From an uncultured Lachnospiraceae bacterium (GTDB taxonomy: Bacteria > Bacillota > Clostridia > Lachnospirales > Lachnospiraceae), in assembly GCA_910578645.1 (NCBI GenBank), contig CAJTQI010000006.1, positions 1 to 64,000 of the forward strand: 64,000 nt of DNA, given 5' to 3'. Of the stretch, positions 16,676 to 25,423 are shown piece by piece (the first letter of the stretch is position 1; the number at the start of each line of letters is the position of its first letter). The position numbers and the translations under genes are program-made. The notes beneath the pieces were generated by a model. It did not search any database, was not told the DNA's origin, and saw only the letters and a list, made by a program, of their open reading frames with translations.

Positions 16676-18007
16676 CTAAACCATAAATTCTTTGTATACC
16701 TGGCTTTTAAATAAAATGAGCGCAATCACCGCAGTCACCATGTCTGCCGCTGCCTGTGACACGATAATTCCCATGTATCCCAGGGTATTGTATGCCGTGA
16801 TAAGAATGACCAAAAAAATAATCCCCTGTCGGCTGATGGACAGGATAAATGAGCCCACCACTTTTCCCATGGACTGGAAAATAATGGTCATTAAGAGGAC
16901 AATGCCCACAAATACCATGCTTATAACCTGCCAACGCAGCATAACCGTTCCGTCCTTTATGATACTTTCGTTGCTCATAAAGCACCGCATCAAAAGGGGC
17001 GCCGCCAGAAATATACCTGCGGTCAGCACGGCGGCAATCACACTGATAAACACAGCGCAGAAACGCAGCAATTCAGAAAGCCTTTTTCTATCATTTGCAC
17101 CGTAGTAATATCCGAAAAGCGGCTGTCCCCCGAATGCAAATCCTGTTAAGAGCAGGAGGGCAATCATGTTCACTTTCAGGACAATGCCCATCGCCGCAAT
17201 TTTATCATTTCCAAAAGGAAGCAGAAACTGATTCACCAACACCACGCTTAAGCTCTGCATAAGATTGACGATGGCAGCAGGGATACCGATACCCAAAACC
17301 TGCCCCACATGCTCCGAAGGTATTTTTATTTCTTTTGGATTTACGGATAATATTTTACTTTTCCGGTCCACAACGTAAACAAAGAAAATGTCCGCCACTG
17401 CATATCCAACCACGGTGGCAATGGCCGCACCCTTAGCGCCCCACCCCAAGACAGAGATAAAAACAGGGTCCAGGACAATATTGACTACTGCGCCTAAAAC
17501 CGTTCCTTCCATAGATTCTTTTGACATCCCCTCAGAACGCAACAAATTGGAATGGATAAAAGAAAGCATAATAGCCGGAGCGCCCACCGCCAGATAAAAA
17601 TAGTAATCCGACGCATGGCTAAAGGTTTCCTCACTAGCCCCTATCACATACAGAAGCGGTATGCGGAAAACCAACATGATAACTGCGATGATAACGCCTA
17701 AAAGAGCCGTGACATAAAAGCAAAAAGAACTGACATGGCGCACCCCCGTCTCATCCTTTTGCCCTAGCAAACGGGAAATAAGAGAGGAGCCGCCTTGCCC
17801 AAAAACATTTCCCACCGCCATAAGCAGCGTAAATAACGGCATACCCAAAGAGACGCCCGCCACTATATTCGTGTCGTTGGTCTGCGCAACAAAATAAGTG
17901 TCCGCCAGATTGTAAATCAAGGTTACGACCATACTGAATACAAGCGGCAAAGATAAGCGTATATACGCCTTCGATATTTTAGATTCATTAAAAATTTCAT
18001 TTTCCAT
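16676..18007 (-). CDS. MATE family multidrug/sodium antiporter
   Basis: Twelve-helix efflux protein of the MATE family, 443 residues, begins MENEIFNESKISKAYIRLSL and has the family features NLADTYFVAQ near residue 35, QGGSSLISRLLG near 75 and a similar pattern in the second half (GQPLFGYYYGA near 300). Such exporters use Na+ or H+ gradients to expel cationic compounds; the substrate here is unknown. The frame is open 21 codons further upstream, but that part lies in the structured element at 18008-18101. The element supplies the GGAG box seven bases before the ATG at 18007, so translation may depend on how it folds. Confidence 0.93.
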   Translation of the reverse strand: MENEIFNESKISKAYIRLSLPLVFSMVVTLIYNLADTYFVAQTNDTNIVAGVSLGMPLFTLLMAVGNVFGQGGSSLISRLLGQKDETGVRHVSSFCFYVTALLGVIIAVIMLVFRIPLLYVIGASEETFSHASDYYFYLAVGAPAIMLSFIHSNLLRSEGMSKESMEGTVLGAVVNIVLDPVFISVLGWGAKGAAIATVVGYAVADIFFVYVVDRKSKILSVNPKEIKIPSEHVGQVLGIGIPAAIVNLMQSLSVVLVNQFLLPFGNDKIAAMGIVLKVNMIALLLLTGFAFGGQPLFGYYYGANDRKRLSELLRFCAVFISVIAAVLTAGIFLAAPLLMRCFMSNESIIKDGTVMLRWQVISMVFVGIVLLMTIIFQSMGKVVGSFILSISRQGIIFLVILITAYNTLGYMGIIVSQAAADMVTAVIALILFKSQVYKEFMV

Positions 18008-18101
18008 GTTTTTCTCCATTTCTGCGCTGCTTTTGGTATCGAGTTTGTGGTAAGCAACGCGCAGACACAAATCTCGTGATTGAAAATTTTCATTTTCAAT
18101 C
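18008..18101 (-). promoter_or_regulatory. Candidate pseudoknot leader RNA, copy B (MATE gene)
   Basis: Reading the minus strand: P1 GATTGAAAATG/ATTTTCAATC (18101-18078), P2 CGAG(A)TTTGTG (18076-18066) with CACAAACTCG (18049-18040), loop strand TCTGCGC (18065-18059) complementary to GCGCAGA (18027-18021), then AAATGGAG and, after a few bases, the ATG of the MATE gene at 18007. Compared with copy A, P1 differs at its loop and the P2-side spacer differs by one base, while all paired strands are kept. Confidence 0.7.
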
Positions 18102-18169
18102 TTTCACCCTCACTTCCTATATTATGATAGCGTCATCCCTTGATTTTTTCTGTGCCATATGGCACAATT

Positions 18170-18380
18170 AAAAAACAAGCAAAGCCCGTTTGCGAGATTT
18201 GCTTCACAAATTCAGATATGCGGAAGAATTTCTAAGATTAGCATGAGAAGAACTTCTAATCACCCGCAGCAATGGCTGCTTCGCAAAGTCAGCACAGCTG
18301 ACTTGGAAGTTCTAGATTTGCCTTGCAAATCATTCTCCGCACAGATTTGAGATTATGCTTTAGCATAAAAACCGGGGAAG
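18170..18380 (+). promoter_or_regulatory. Structured leader of the Crp/Fnr gene
   Basis: The first part (18190-18230) is a divergent member of the pseudoknot family: GAGATTTG...CAAATTC stem with CTTC in the loop and GAAG in the following GCGGAAGAATTTC. Further hairpins are AAGTCAGC/GCTGACTT, GCAGC/GCTGC, GATTTG/CAAATC and ATTATGC/GCATAA, and TGCGGA pairs over a long distance with TCCGCA. About 210 bases without coding capacity therefore look like a folded 5' untranslated region. Confidence 0.5.
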
Positions 18381-19013
18381 GTGGAAAACTTGAGACAAAT
18401 AACAGATGAAAAGCAGATAGAATACTGGCTTGACAAGGGAAATATATGCAATTGCTTTGATACGCCAGACTTGGTTTTTCAAGTTTGCCGCTACGAAAAA
18501 GGCGAATATATTACGGTTCCTGACATACAGATGGATAAAATTATATTTGTGGTTGAGGGCACAGTTCAAATTTACGGGATTCGTGAAGACGGAAGCCTTT
18601 CCCCGGTAAACGAGATTGTGAGCCCCACGATTCTTGGCGACTTAGAATTTCCCAACCAGGAAATCACGCCCCTTTTCACGGAGGCTAAGACCCCTACAGT
18701 GTGCCTGTCATTATCCACACAAGAATACCGCGAGCAGCTTTCATGTGACCTCCGCTTTCTTCATACGCTGCTCCGCTCCTATGCAGATAAACTAAAATTC
18801 CTTTCCTCGGCAGAGACCATGACAACAACACTGGAAGAGCGGGTTCTGTTATACATGAAGAACGTCTGTCCGCTGCATGAAATTAACGGCATAGAGACGG
18901 CCATATTTAAGCTACGGTGCAGCCGCAGACAATTACAGCGCGTACTAAAAAAACTATGTGACAACGGGGCGGTTAAAAAGACAGGTAAGGGCCGGTATCA
19001 GCTTATAACGTGA
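18381..19013 (+). CDS. Crp/Fnr family transcriptional regulator
   Basis: The 210-residue product has an N-terminal cyclic-nucleotide-binding-like beta barrel (residues about 20-120, with FVVEGTVQIYGI and LGDLEF) and a C-terminal winged helix (FKLRCSRRQLQRVLKKLCDN, KKTGKGRYQL). No cysteine cluster for an iron-sulphur centre is evident. The start is GTG at 18381; a TTG three codons later has better spacing from AAGGTGG. The gene diverges from the MATE gene and could control it, since both lie next to structured leaders, but nothing proves this. Confidence 0.88.
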   Translation: MENLRQITDEKQIEYWLDKGNICNCFDTPDLVFQVCRYEKGEYITVPDIQMDKIIFVVEGTVQIYGIREDGSLSPVNEIVSPTILGDLEFPNQEITPLFTEAKTPTVCLSLSTQEYREQLSCDLRFLHTLLRSYADKLKFLSSAETMTTTLEERVLLYMKNVCPLHEINGIETAIFKLRCSRRQLQRVLKKLCDNGAVKKTGKGRYQLIT

Positions 19014-19029
19014 ACTTTTATCCGCTCCC

Positions 19030-20484
19030 TCACTCCCCCGCCAACCTGACCACATCTCCGTTTTTCACCTCTATCGTGGAGGAAGAAATAATCACGCTGT
19101 CCCCGTCAAGCGCACCCTCCACTGCCACCCAGCTCTCATTTTCATCTAACACTCTCACATTAACCTGGGCGGCATAATATTCCATGCCCAGAATCCCTTC
19201 CCTCTCTTTGACCACATACACATAAGCCCTGCCCCCTCCTTCTCCTTCTTTGTGAACCGCCATAGGTGTAACGCAGGCAGGATGCCTCTCGCCGCTCTCC
19301 GCCCGTGTCATCACGCCTGACAATCCCGGAACGCCTGTCTCTTCAGGCAGGTCGATATATACCTCGTAACTTCCAGGCGCCGAACTGCTTTCCGACAGGT
19401 AACTAATCCTGGCGTCCTTTGCCCTGCTGCTTCCATCCAGTTCCAGGGATACTTCATCATTCAGGCCAATATACTTCTTCTGTTCCTGTGTAATCAGCGC
19501 CTTAAACTGACATGGTACGGAATCATCCGCAAAAAGCATCACCGCCGAATCCGTGGTTCTGTCGCCCATGCTGATAAGCACATCCGTAACCAGTCCTGCG
19601 TGTTTTGCCTTAATCTGGCCCCCTGCGTCTTTAATGGCCTGGAAGCGTGACAAATCAGCCTGCATGTCGGATAGTTCCAGACGGTTCACCTCCAGGGCTG
19701 CATCCTCGTTTTCTGGCGCGGCGCTGTCTTCCACTTTCCGCTCTGCCTCACGCATGGCATTCTCCCGCTGCACCTTGGCGTCCGCCTCCGCATACGCCGC
19801 ATCCTGCAGGGAATCTAAGAGGGATTCGTCTACCTGGATACCGTCCTCGCTGTCGTCCACACCGTCCCAATGTTCTTCCTCATTCCACTCTTTTCCTTCC
19901 TCCATGGCCTTTTTCTTCTCTTCCTCCTGCCTCCTCATCCGCTCTTCATTTCTGTATTTCTTAGCCTCTTCCTTTTTATTATCTATTTCATCCTCAATCT
20001 GGCTGTACGCCTCCGCCGCCCGGCCGACCAGAGTATCTTGCTGCCTGGCAAGTGCGTCATAGTCCTCTCTTGCCCGCTGAAGTTCCAGTTCCTTGCGCTG
20101 CCTTTCCAACTCCTGATTCGTTAAAATCGTATCAATCTGTGCCTGTAGCTTGGCAACCGCCGTCTGCTTTTCCTCCATGATATCCGCAAGGTCTTCCATG
20201 TCCACCGTAAAAAGTACATCGCCTTCCTCCACCTTATCGCCTGGCTGCACAAGAATTTTCTCCACCCGCAGCCCGCTTAAAACGGTCACCGGGTCTTTGT
20301 CCCCCGCCACCACGATACCGTCCACTTCCACGATATGCTCCACGTATTTCTGCTCCGCGGATTCCGTCGAGACAATGGGAAGCTTTGATGCATAAATACT
20401 CTTGGATATGACCGTACAAAGCCACATAAAACCTAAAAACACAAAGAACCCCACCACAACTTTGTTTTTCTTTCTCTGCTCCAA
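19030..20484 (-). CDS. HlyD-type membrane-fusion (efflux adaptor) protein
   Basis: The 484-residue product has one N-terminal membrane segment (VVVGFFVFLGFMWLCTVI), a biotinyl-lipoyl-like segment (VEKILVQPGDKVEEGDVLF, about residues 75-95), a long coiled coil very rich in E, K and R (about 105-280), the second lipoyl half (IKAKHAGLVTDVLISMGD) and a beta-barrel and MacA-like C-terminus. Such adaptors normally work with exporters. Here it lies 40 bases behind two importer-type permeases and a solute-binding protein on the same strand, with no exporter ATPase nearby, which is an unusual partner set. Confidence 0.85.
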   Translation of the reverse strand: MEQRKKNKVVVGFFVFLGFMWLCTVISKSIYASKLPIVSTESAEQKYVEHIVEVDGIVVAGDKDPVTVLSGLRVEKILVQPGDKVEEGDVLFTVDMEDLADIMEEKQTAVAKLQAQIDTILTNQELERQRKELELQRAREDYDALARQQDTLVGRAAEAYSQIEDEIDNKKEEAKKYRNEERMRRQEEEKKKAMEEGKEWNEEEHWDGVDDSEDGIQVDESLLDSLQDAAYAEADAKVQRENAMREAERKVEDSAAPENEDAALEVNRLELSDMQADLSRFQAIKDAGGQIKAKHAGLVTDVLISMGDRTTDSAVMLFADDSVPCQFKALITQEQKKYIGLNDEVSLELDGSSRAKDARISYLSESSSAPGSYEVYIDLPEETGVPGLSGVMTRAESGERHPACVTPMAVHKEGEGGGRAYVYVVKEREGILGMEYYAAQVNVRVLDENESWVAVEGALDGDSVIISSSTIEVKNGDVVRLAGE

Positions 20485-20524
20485 CGCACTTTCCTCCGCT
20501 TCTATATGCTATACTCACAAACCT

Positions 20525-21409
20525 TTATTCCTTCAACCCAGAAAAAATAATCCCTTGTTCCAGGTAATCCTGACCCCAGATAAATATAAACACCGCCGGC
20601 ACAAGGGTGATAATCGATGTGGTGAAGGCATAACCCGCCTGCGCCCATGTGATTTCCGGCAGATACAGCGACAACGGCCACAGCGACTTATCCTCCAGAA
20701 ACGCCATGGGCTGTTCCATCATATTCCAATATTCCAAAAAACCAAGCACCATCGCCGACAGGAGGCCACTCTTGCCAAGGGGCAGCCCTATCTTACAGAA
20801 AATCCGAAATTCCCCCGCCCCGTCAATCCGCGCCGCCTCGAACAGTTGCATGGGAATGCACCGGAATCCTCCATACGTCAAAAACACCGGAAACGTAGAG
20901 AAAACCGCAGGCAGAATCACCGCCTGCTGGGTGTCCAGGAAACCCAACCTGTTTAAAACCAGGTAACTGGACAGCATAGTGACCTGAAAGGGCAGGAGCA
21001 TCAACACCACATAGAGGGCAAACAACGCCCTGCTTCCCCTCACTTTAAAGACGGCAAAAGCCCATGCTGCCGGAACTCCCACAACCAATTGGCCAAGCAG
21101 GATAAACCCAACCATTTTCACCGAGTTCCAAAAAAGCACGAAAAACTGCGGCGTCATAAAAAGCAGTTTCCCGTAATTTCCAAAAGTCGGGTAGTCGGGC
21201 ACAATCTTCCAACTGATATATTCCGCCGCTTCGGAAAACACCGGAGATAAATGCTCCCACAGCTCCCCATTGTCCATCACCGAGCCTGTCACCAATAAAA
21301 CAATCGGCAGACAGACTAATAGCGTCGGGAATGTGATAAAAAAAAGTATAATGTTACGTTTTATTTTCTTCAAATTATTCAAATATGATTTCAGACGATA
21401 TAGATTCAA
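20525..21409 (-). CDS. ABC transporter permease, sugar type (MalG/UgpE-like)
   Basis: The 294-residue integral membrane protein has six predicted helices and the EAA loop EAARIDGAGEFRIFCKIGLP (about residues 195-215) that contacts the ATPase in the carbohydrate-uptake-1 permease family. It pairs with the permease 12 bases upstream and the lipoprotein at 22539. No ATPase gene is present in the operon; in Firmicutes a shared MsiK-type ATPase encoded elsewhere often serves such systems. Substrate unknown. Confidence 0.92.
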   Translation of the reverse strand: MNLYRLKSYLNNLKKIKRNIILFFITFPTLLVCLPIVLLVTGSVMDNGELWEHLSPVFSEAAEYISWKIVPDYPTFGNYGKLLFMTPQFFVLFWNSVKMVGFILLGQLVVGVPAAWAFAVFKVRGSRALFALYVVLMLLPFQVTMLSSYLVLNRLGFLDTQQAVILPAVFSTFPVFLTYGGFRCIPMQLFEAARIDGAGEFRIFCKIGLPLGKSGLLSAMVLGFLEYWNMMEQPMAFLEDKSLWPLSLYLPEITWAQAGYAFTTSIITLVPAVFIFIWGQDYLEQGIIFSGLKE

Positions 21410-21421
21410 TTGATTTCCCCT

Positions 21422-22366
21422 CTATGCTTTCTTGTCCCACACGCGCTGTAACAACATGATTACGATGAACAAAAATCCGCCCACGCAGACAGCCGCAGCC
21501 GCCATCTTATCGAAATCCAGGTTCACGAACCAGTTATTAAAAAGATGCTGCAAAAGATACATATCCTGCTGCGGATAAGCCCCGGCAACCAGGTACGCTT
21601 CCCTGTAAATCTTAAAAGAATTTAAGAAAGATAAAATCACAATGGTGTATAGGCTGCCCTTCAAATTTGGAAACACAATCTTAAAAAAACATTGGCGCTC
21701 CGACGCACCGTCCACCCGCGCCGCCTCCAACAATTCATTGGGGATTCCTAAAATACCCGCCAACCACAAAACTACCGTATAACCTGTATTTTTCCATATG
21801 TAACTGAACACAAGCACCCAGAAAGCGGCGCTGGTGCCCAGATAATCCGTGCGCACTTCTTCCCACAGCCCTGTCCATTCCCCAAGCCGTGTCAGAAACA
21901 AGTTCAAAAACCCCTGTCTGTAGAATACCATCTTCCACACAATCACAATGGTGGCCGTAGGCATCGCCAGGGGAAAAAGGTATAGCGACTTGATTGTCCC
22001 CGCGTTCTTTAGTTTACTCACCGGCGCCGCAACCGTCAAACCGATAATTACCAAAAGCGGAATACACACCAACGTAAAACGGAATGTATTTTTGACTGCC
22101 AAAATAAACGCCTGGTTCGCAAAGATTGTCCCATAATTCCGAAAACCCACAAACTGTCCCGTCACCACCGTCCGAAAAGACCTTCCCACCACATCCATAA
22201 ACGGAAGCAGCACAAACAAGAGTACTCCCGCGAAACTGGGCGCCAGAAACAGTGTAAAAGCCCTGGTATCCCTATGGCTCCTTGCACCGTGACTTCGCCG
22301 CCGCTTTGCCACCCCTATGCTGTTTCCGTCTGTTGTATTTTTTGCCGTCCTTACTTTTCCGAACAT
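21422..22366 (-). CDS. ABC transporter permease, sugar type (MalF/UgpA-like)
   Basis: The 314-residue permease has a basic N-terminal tail (residues 1-35), six helices and the EAA loop ELLEAARVDGASERQCFFKI (about residues 215-235). It belongs with the downstream permease as the heterodimeric channel of a carbohydrate-type importer. Start at 22366 is the only ATG before the first helix; the ribosome binding site is weak, and a 49-codon frame ending five bases upstream (22371-22520) may couple translation. Confidence 0.92.
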   Translation of the reverse strand: MFGKVRTAKNTTDGNSIGVAKRRRSHGARSHRDTRAFTLFLAPSFAGVLLFVLLPFMDVVGRSFRTVVTGQFVGFRNYGTIFANQAFILAVKNTFRFTLVCIPLLVIIGLTVAAPVSKLKNAGTIKSLYLFPLAMPTATIVIVWKMVFYRQGFLNLFLTRLGEWTGLWEEVRTDYLGTSAAFWVLVFSYIWKNTGYTVVLWLAGILGIPNELLEAARVDGASERQCFFKIVFPNLKGSLYTIVILSFLNSFKIYREAYLVAGAYPQQDMYLLQHLFNNWFVNLDFDKMAAAAVCVGGFLFIVIMLLQRVWDKKA

Positions 22367-22370
22367 CCCG

Positions 22371-22520
22371 TCATTTCCCTTGTTTTAATTCTTCCAAACA
22401 TGATTCATTATACTTAGACACCGTTTTCACAGCCTCAGAAGAATGCACGCTCTTTGCATTCTTCCAAACATGATTAGTTATACTTAGACACCGTTCTTCG
22501 GTGTCATAGTATAACTTCAT
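22371..22520 (-). CDS. Possible 49-residue peptide between lipoprotein and permease genes
   Basis: A complete ATG-to-TGA frame fills the gap between the solute-binding protein and the first permease. Its peptide starts MKLYYDTEER and ends EELKQGK. The DNA holds a 37-bp direct repeat (22388 and 22458, period 70 bp) and an inverted repeat AGTTATACT..ACACCG/CGGTGT..AGTATAACT at 22480-22516. The ribosome binding site is poor. It could be a real coupling peptide, or only an intercistronic hairpin region. Confidence 0.3.
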   Translation of the reverse strand: MKLYYDTEERCLSITNHVWKNAKSVHSSEAVKTVSKYNESCLEELKQGK

Positions 22521-22538
22521 GTTTTCTTCACTGTTTTA

Positions 22539-25172
22539 TTATTCTGCCATATAAATTGCCAAATTCTTCTCCACATCGTCCAGGGCTTCTTCCAAACTCT
22601 TTTCCCCCTGTATATAGGCCGTACCTGCCGAAAAAACTGCCTCTTCCAACATCGCATTCACCACATAAGGCGTATCGGCCGTCTCCATCCGGCTGCGCAG
22701 CATACCCGCCCACGTATCGTCGAACCAGTATATCTCCCATGTAAACATCTGTCCGTCTTCCGTCAGATATCCGAAAGTGGAGTAGCTGTCGCCCGAAGCC
22801 AGATAGTCTTCGTAATCATCCGGAAAAAGTCCTGACTCAAAGGCTGCACGATTGACAGGAAAGCCCAGACTTGAGATATCTTCGCTCCCCAACAGTACGC
22901 CTAGCAAGCTTTGGGCATGTTCCGCATTCTGTTCGGAAGCTCCCGCACTGACGCCTGCCAATGTCTGTACACAGAATACATTGTCACTCTGTCCATCCAT
23001 AGGCGCCATCACATCTTCCTCAAACCCTTTCGTCGTCTGCACCGAAAATAATTCCGCATAGGCATAAGGATAAGTCAGTATTCCCGCAAGTATCTGTCTA
23101 TCACTCCTTAAATAATGAAATTCATCCATGCTATACATGTAGTAAGGCTCATCATCTATAGTCATTCCACTATATTCCAGGTTGTCTTTCTGCCGCTGTT
23201 CGTACTTCACCATATACTCTTCCGAAAGACCATCCATCTGGGCCTCATAAATCCGCTTCGTCTGCACCAGAAATTCTTCCAATGCTTCCCTGTCAATACT
23301 GCCGTCTTGTCTGCTCCATGCAGGGGCACAGGATGTGATGAAATTTTTCATCAACGCTTTCGGGGAACATATTTTCAACAAGTCTTTCCCTGGATTGTCC
23401 TGCCTGAGTTCTTCCATCACGTCCGCAATCCCTTTCAAATCTTTCATCTTGGAAACATATTTTTCTTTTCCCATAACGGTGGGCAGCCCCACCTCACAGG
23501 GTATGGCATATAACCCGCCCTCTTTCCTGAAAGCGTCCACAATATTATCATACAGTTCCCCGTCGCCTTCCAGGCCGTCCACAAAAGGCGTCAAATCTTT
23601 TAACAACCCCTTCTCTATATATGAATCAACAGGCATGTCATCCAGTATGAGCAAATCCGGCCCCTCTCCCGCCATGATTTCCGTATTCAGTTTCTTCAGT
23701 GCGTCTTCCCTCGTTATGGCATTATCTTCTTCCATACCGACTTCGTATTCCACATACGCCTCCGGGTGCCTGGTCTGGTATATGGCAATGGCACGCCGCA
23801 GCATCGCATTGTCTGTCAGGCTGTATGCCTTAATCCGTTCATCCGGCACCGTGGGCACGTCAGGGTCATAGACAAGATGCACCAACCTGGCATCCGTAAA
23901 AAGAGCAATAAATTCATTATTGTCAAGCCTGACCATGCCAAGCATATTGTAGCTTGGATTGCCGAATGTAGACAGGCTTGCGTCCACCACTTGTTCCATG
24001 GCGCTGCCGCCGATAACATGGCGGTGCACCCCTTTTTTTCCTGCCAGATAGAGGACATCCTCTTCCCCCGGAAAGAAATACATGGTATACCAACTCCCGC
24101 CGCCAAAATTTCTGTCCCCATAATTTTCCTGGACGAAATCGCTAAGCACTTCATCTTCCATGTATTCCTCTGCGTCCATGTTATATATGACAACACTGTC
24201 ATAACTATAACCGTCAATCAACATGCGGCTGCCAAGAAACTGTATAAGCTGCGGGCTGTCCTCCAATGTAAGGTATACTTCTCCCGTGCCGTCCTCTGAA
24301 ATTTCATACAAAACCGCTTCATAGGTTCCGACAAACACCCTTCCGCTTTCCGAAATCCAAATATGGCGAGGGCAGTGCTCGGCGTCATTTCCTCCTGGAA
24401 GGTCAACCTTCACCTGAGTGCCGTCAGGCTTCACAATAAGCGCCTGTGTCTGGGTATAAAACATCCAACCGTCCATTTCCTCCAGCGTATTTTCATCTTC
24501 CGTCTCCTCACCGGTTTCCGTTTTCCCCTGACTGTCTGTGGGCTCTGTCACATCGTTATCTTCTTGTTTACCGTCATCTGCTTCCTGTTTACTGCCTTCT
24601 TCGTCACCGTTATCTCCTGTCTGCCCACCGCTTTTTACATCGTCACTACGGTCTTTTACCGTATCTTCACTGCTTTCTATACTGCTGTCATCACCCGTTG
24701 CCGCCGCATTTTCCATATCCGCCGATGGGCTGTACACAATAGCAATCGTCCCGTCGGCTCCCACGGCGTAATCATCAATAAAACTATAATCTCCCACAGC
24801 TTCCAACCAATCAAGCTGAACGTTCTTCCAGGAAGCGCCATTGTCCTCCGAAGCCTGTATACGGCCCTCTGGCTGCGTAATCATCAGCTTCCCGTCTTCC
24901 AGGGTAAAAATCTTCTCCCGGTAGCCTTCCAGGTTCCCCGACAAGTCTATTACTTGTTCCAGATACCTTCCCATTGCCTTCCCGTCCGCCATACCATCCG
25001 CCTGTATGTCACCGCCTCTTTTGTCTGTCCCGCCTGTGCTGTCTTCTTCTCCTATCGAAGCGTTACGGTTTCCGCAGCCGCCCAGAAGAGATACCGACAG
25101 TACGACGGACAAACCCACTGCCAGACTTTTATTATGTAAAAACCGCTTTGTCCTGTACTGATATCTTTTCAT
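22539..25172 (-). CDS. Large extracellular solute-binding lipoprotein with sialidase/BNR-like N-terminal half
   Basis: 877 residues. A signal peptide with lipobox LLGGCG gives a lipid-anchored protein. Residues about 60-420 contain an acidic S/D/E-rich stretch (about 140-230) and beta-repeat segments including SEDNGASWKNV, like BNR or sialidase repeats. Residues about 430-860 resemble a sugar-type solute-binding domain (AIYQTRHPEAYVEYE, AGEGPDLLILDDMPVD, YAIPCEVGLP). Usual binding proteins have about 430-550 residues, so the N-terminal domain is an addition. The ATG at 25172 is chosen because it starts the signal peptide. It is first in an operon with two permeases and a HlyD-type protein. 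Confidence 0.88.
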   Translation of the reverse strand: MKRYQYRTKRFLHNKSLAVGLSVVLSVSLLGGCGNRNASIGEEDSTGGTDKRGGDIQADGMADGKAMGRYLEQVIDLSGNLEGYREKIFTLEDGKLMITQPEGRIQASEDNGASWKNVQLDWLEAVGDYSFIDDYAVGADGTIAIVYSPSADMENAAATGDDSSIESSEDTVKDRSDDVKSGGQTGDNGDEEGSKQEADDGKQEDNDVTEPTDSQGKTETGEETEDENTLEEMDGWMFYTQTQALIVKPDGTQVKVDLPGGNDAEHCPRHIWISESGRVFVGTYEAVLYEISEDGTGEVYLTLEDSPQLIQFLGSRMLIDGYSYDSVVIYNMDAEEYMEDEVLSDFVQENYGDRNFGGGSWYTMYFFPGEEDVLYLAGKKGVHRHVIGGSAMEQVVDASLSTFGNPSYNMLGMVRLDNNEFIALFTDARLVHLVYDPDVPTVPDERIKAYSLTDNAMLRRAIAIYQTRHPEAYVEYEVGMEEDNAITREDALKKLNTEIMAGEGPDLLILDDMPVDSYIEKGLLKDLTPFVDGLEGDGELYDNIVDAFRKEGGLYAIPCEVGLPTVMGKEKYVSKMKDLKGIADVMEELRQDNPGKDLLKICSPKALMKNFITSCAPAWSRQDGSIDREALEEFLVQTKRIYEAQMDGLSEEYMVKYEQRQKDNLEYSGMTIDDEPYYMYSMDEFHYLRSDRQILAGILTYPYAYAELFSVQTTKGFEEDVMAPMDGQSDNVFCVQTLAGVSAGASEQNAEHAQSLLGVLLGSEDISSLGFPVNRAAFESGLFPDDYEDYLASGDSYSTFGYLTEDGQMFTWEIYWFDDTWAGMLRSRMETADTPYVVNAMLEEAVFSAGTAYIQGEKSLEEALDDVEKNLAIYMAE

Positions 25173-25423
25173 ATTCTTCTTTCCTTTTACCTGCATACTG
25201 TTTCCGGTAAATATGCGCACATCTTACGGATAGTCATATATTTCTCTTTACAGTTCCCATCATACCAAGGTTTTCTCTAAATAATCTCTAAAAATAAAAA
25301 GATTTGTTTATTTCCTGCCACTTATGCTATATTGGACATAAGAAAGCATCCACTCCAAATGTGCAGCAAACAGGCTGCCGAAACTCGCCGGCAATGTTAA
25401 TATCCTAATGGGAATCGAGGAAA

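Noticed and set aside
18008..18070. N-terminal extension of the MATE frame (KSSAEMEKN peptide)
   Set aside because: It is a translation of the structured element; the same peptide appears in front of the unrelated GNAT frame at 37957.
22388..22494. Direct repeats that could suggest a CRISPR array
   Set aside because: Only two units with a 70-bp period, within a possible small frame and a hairpin; no Cas genes in the window.
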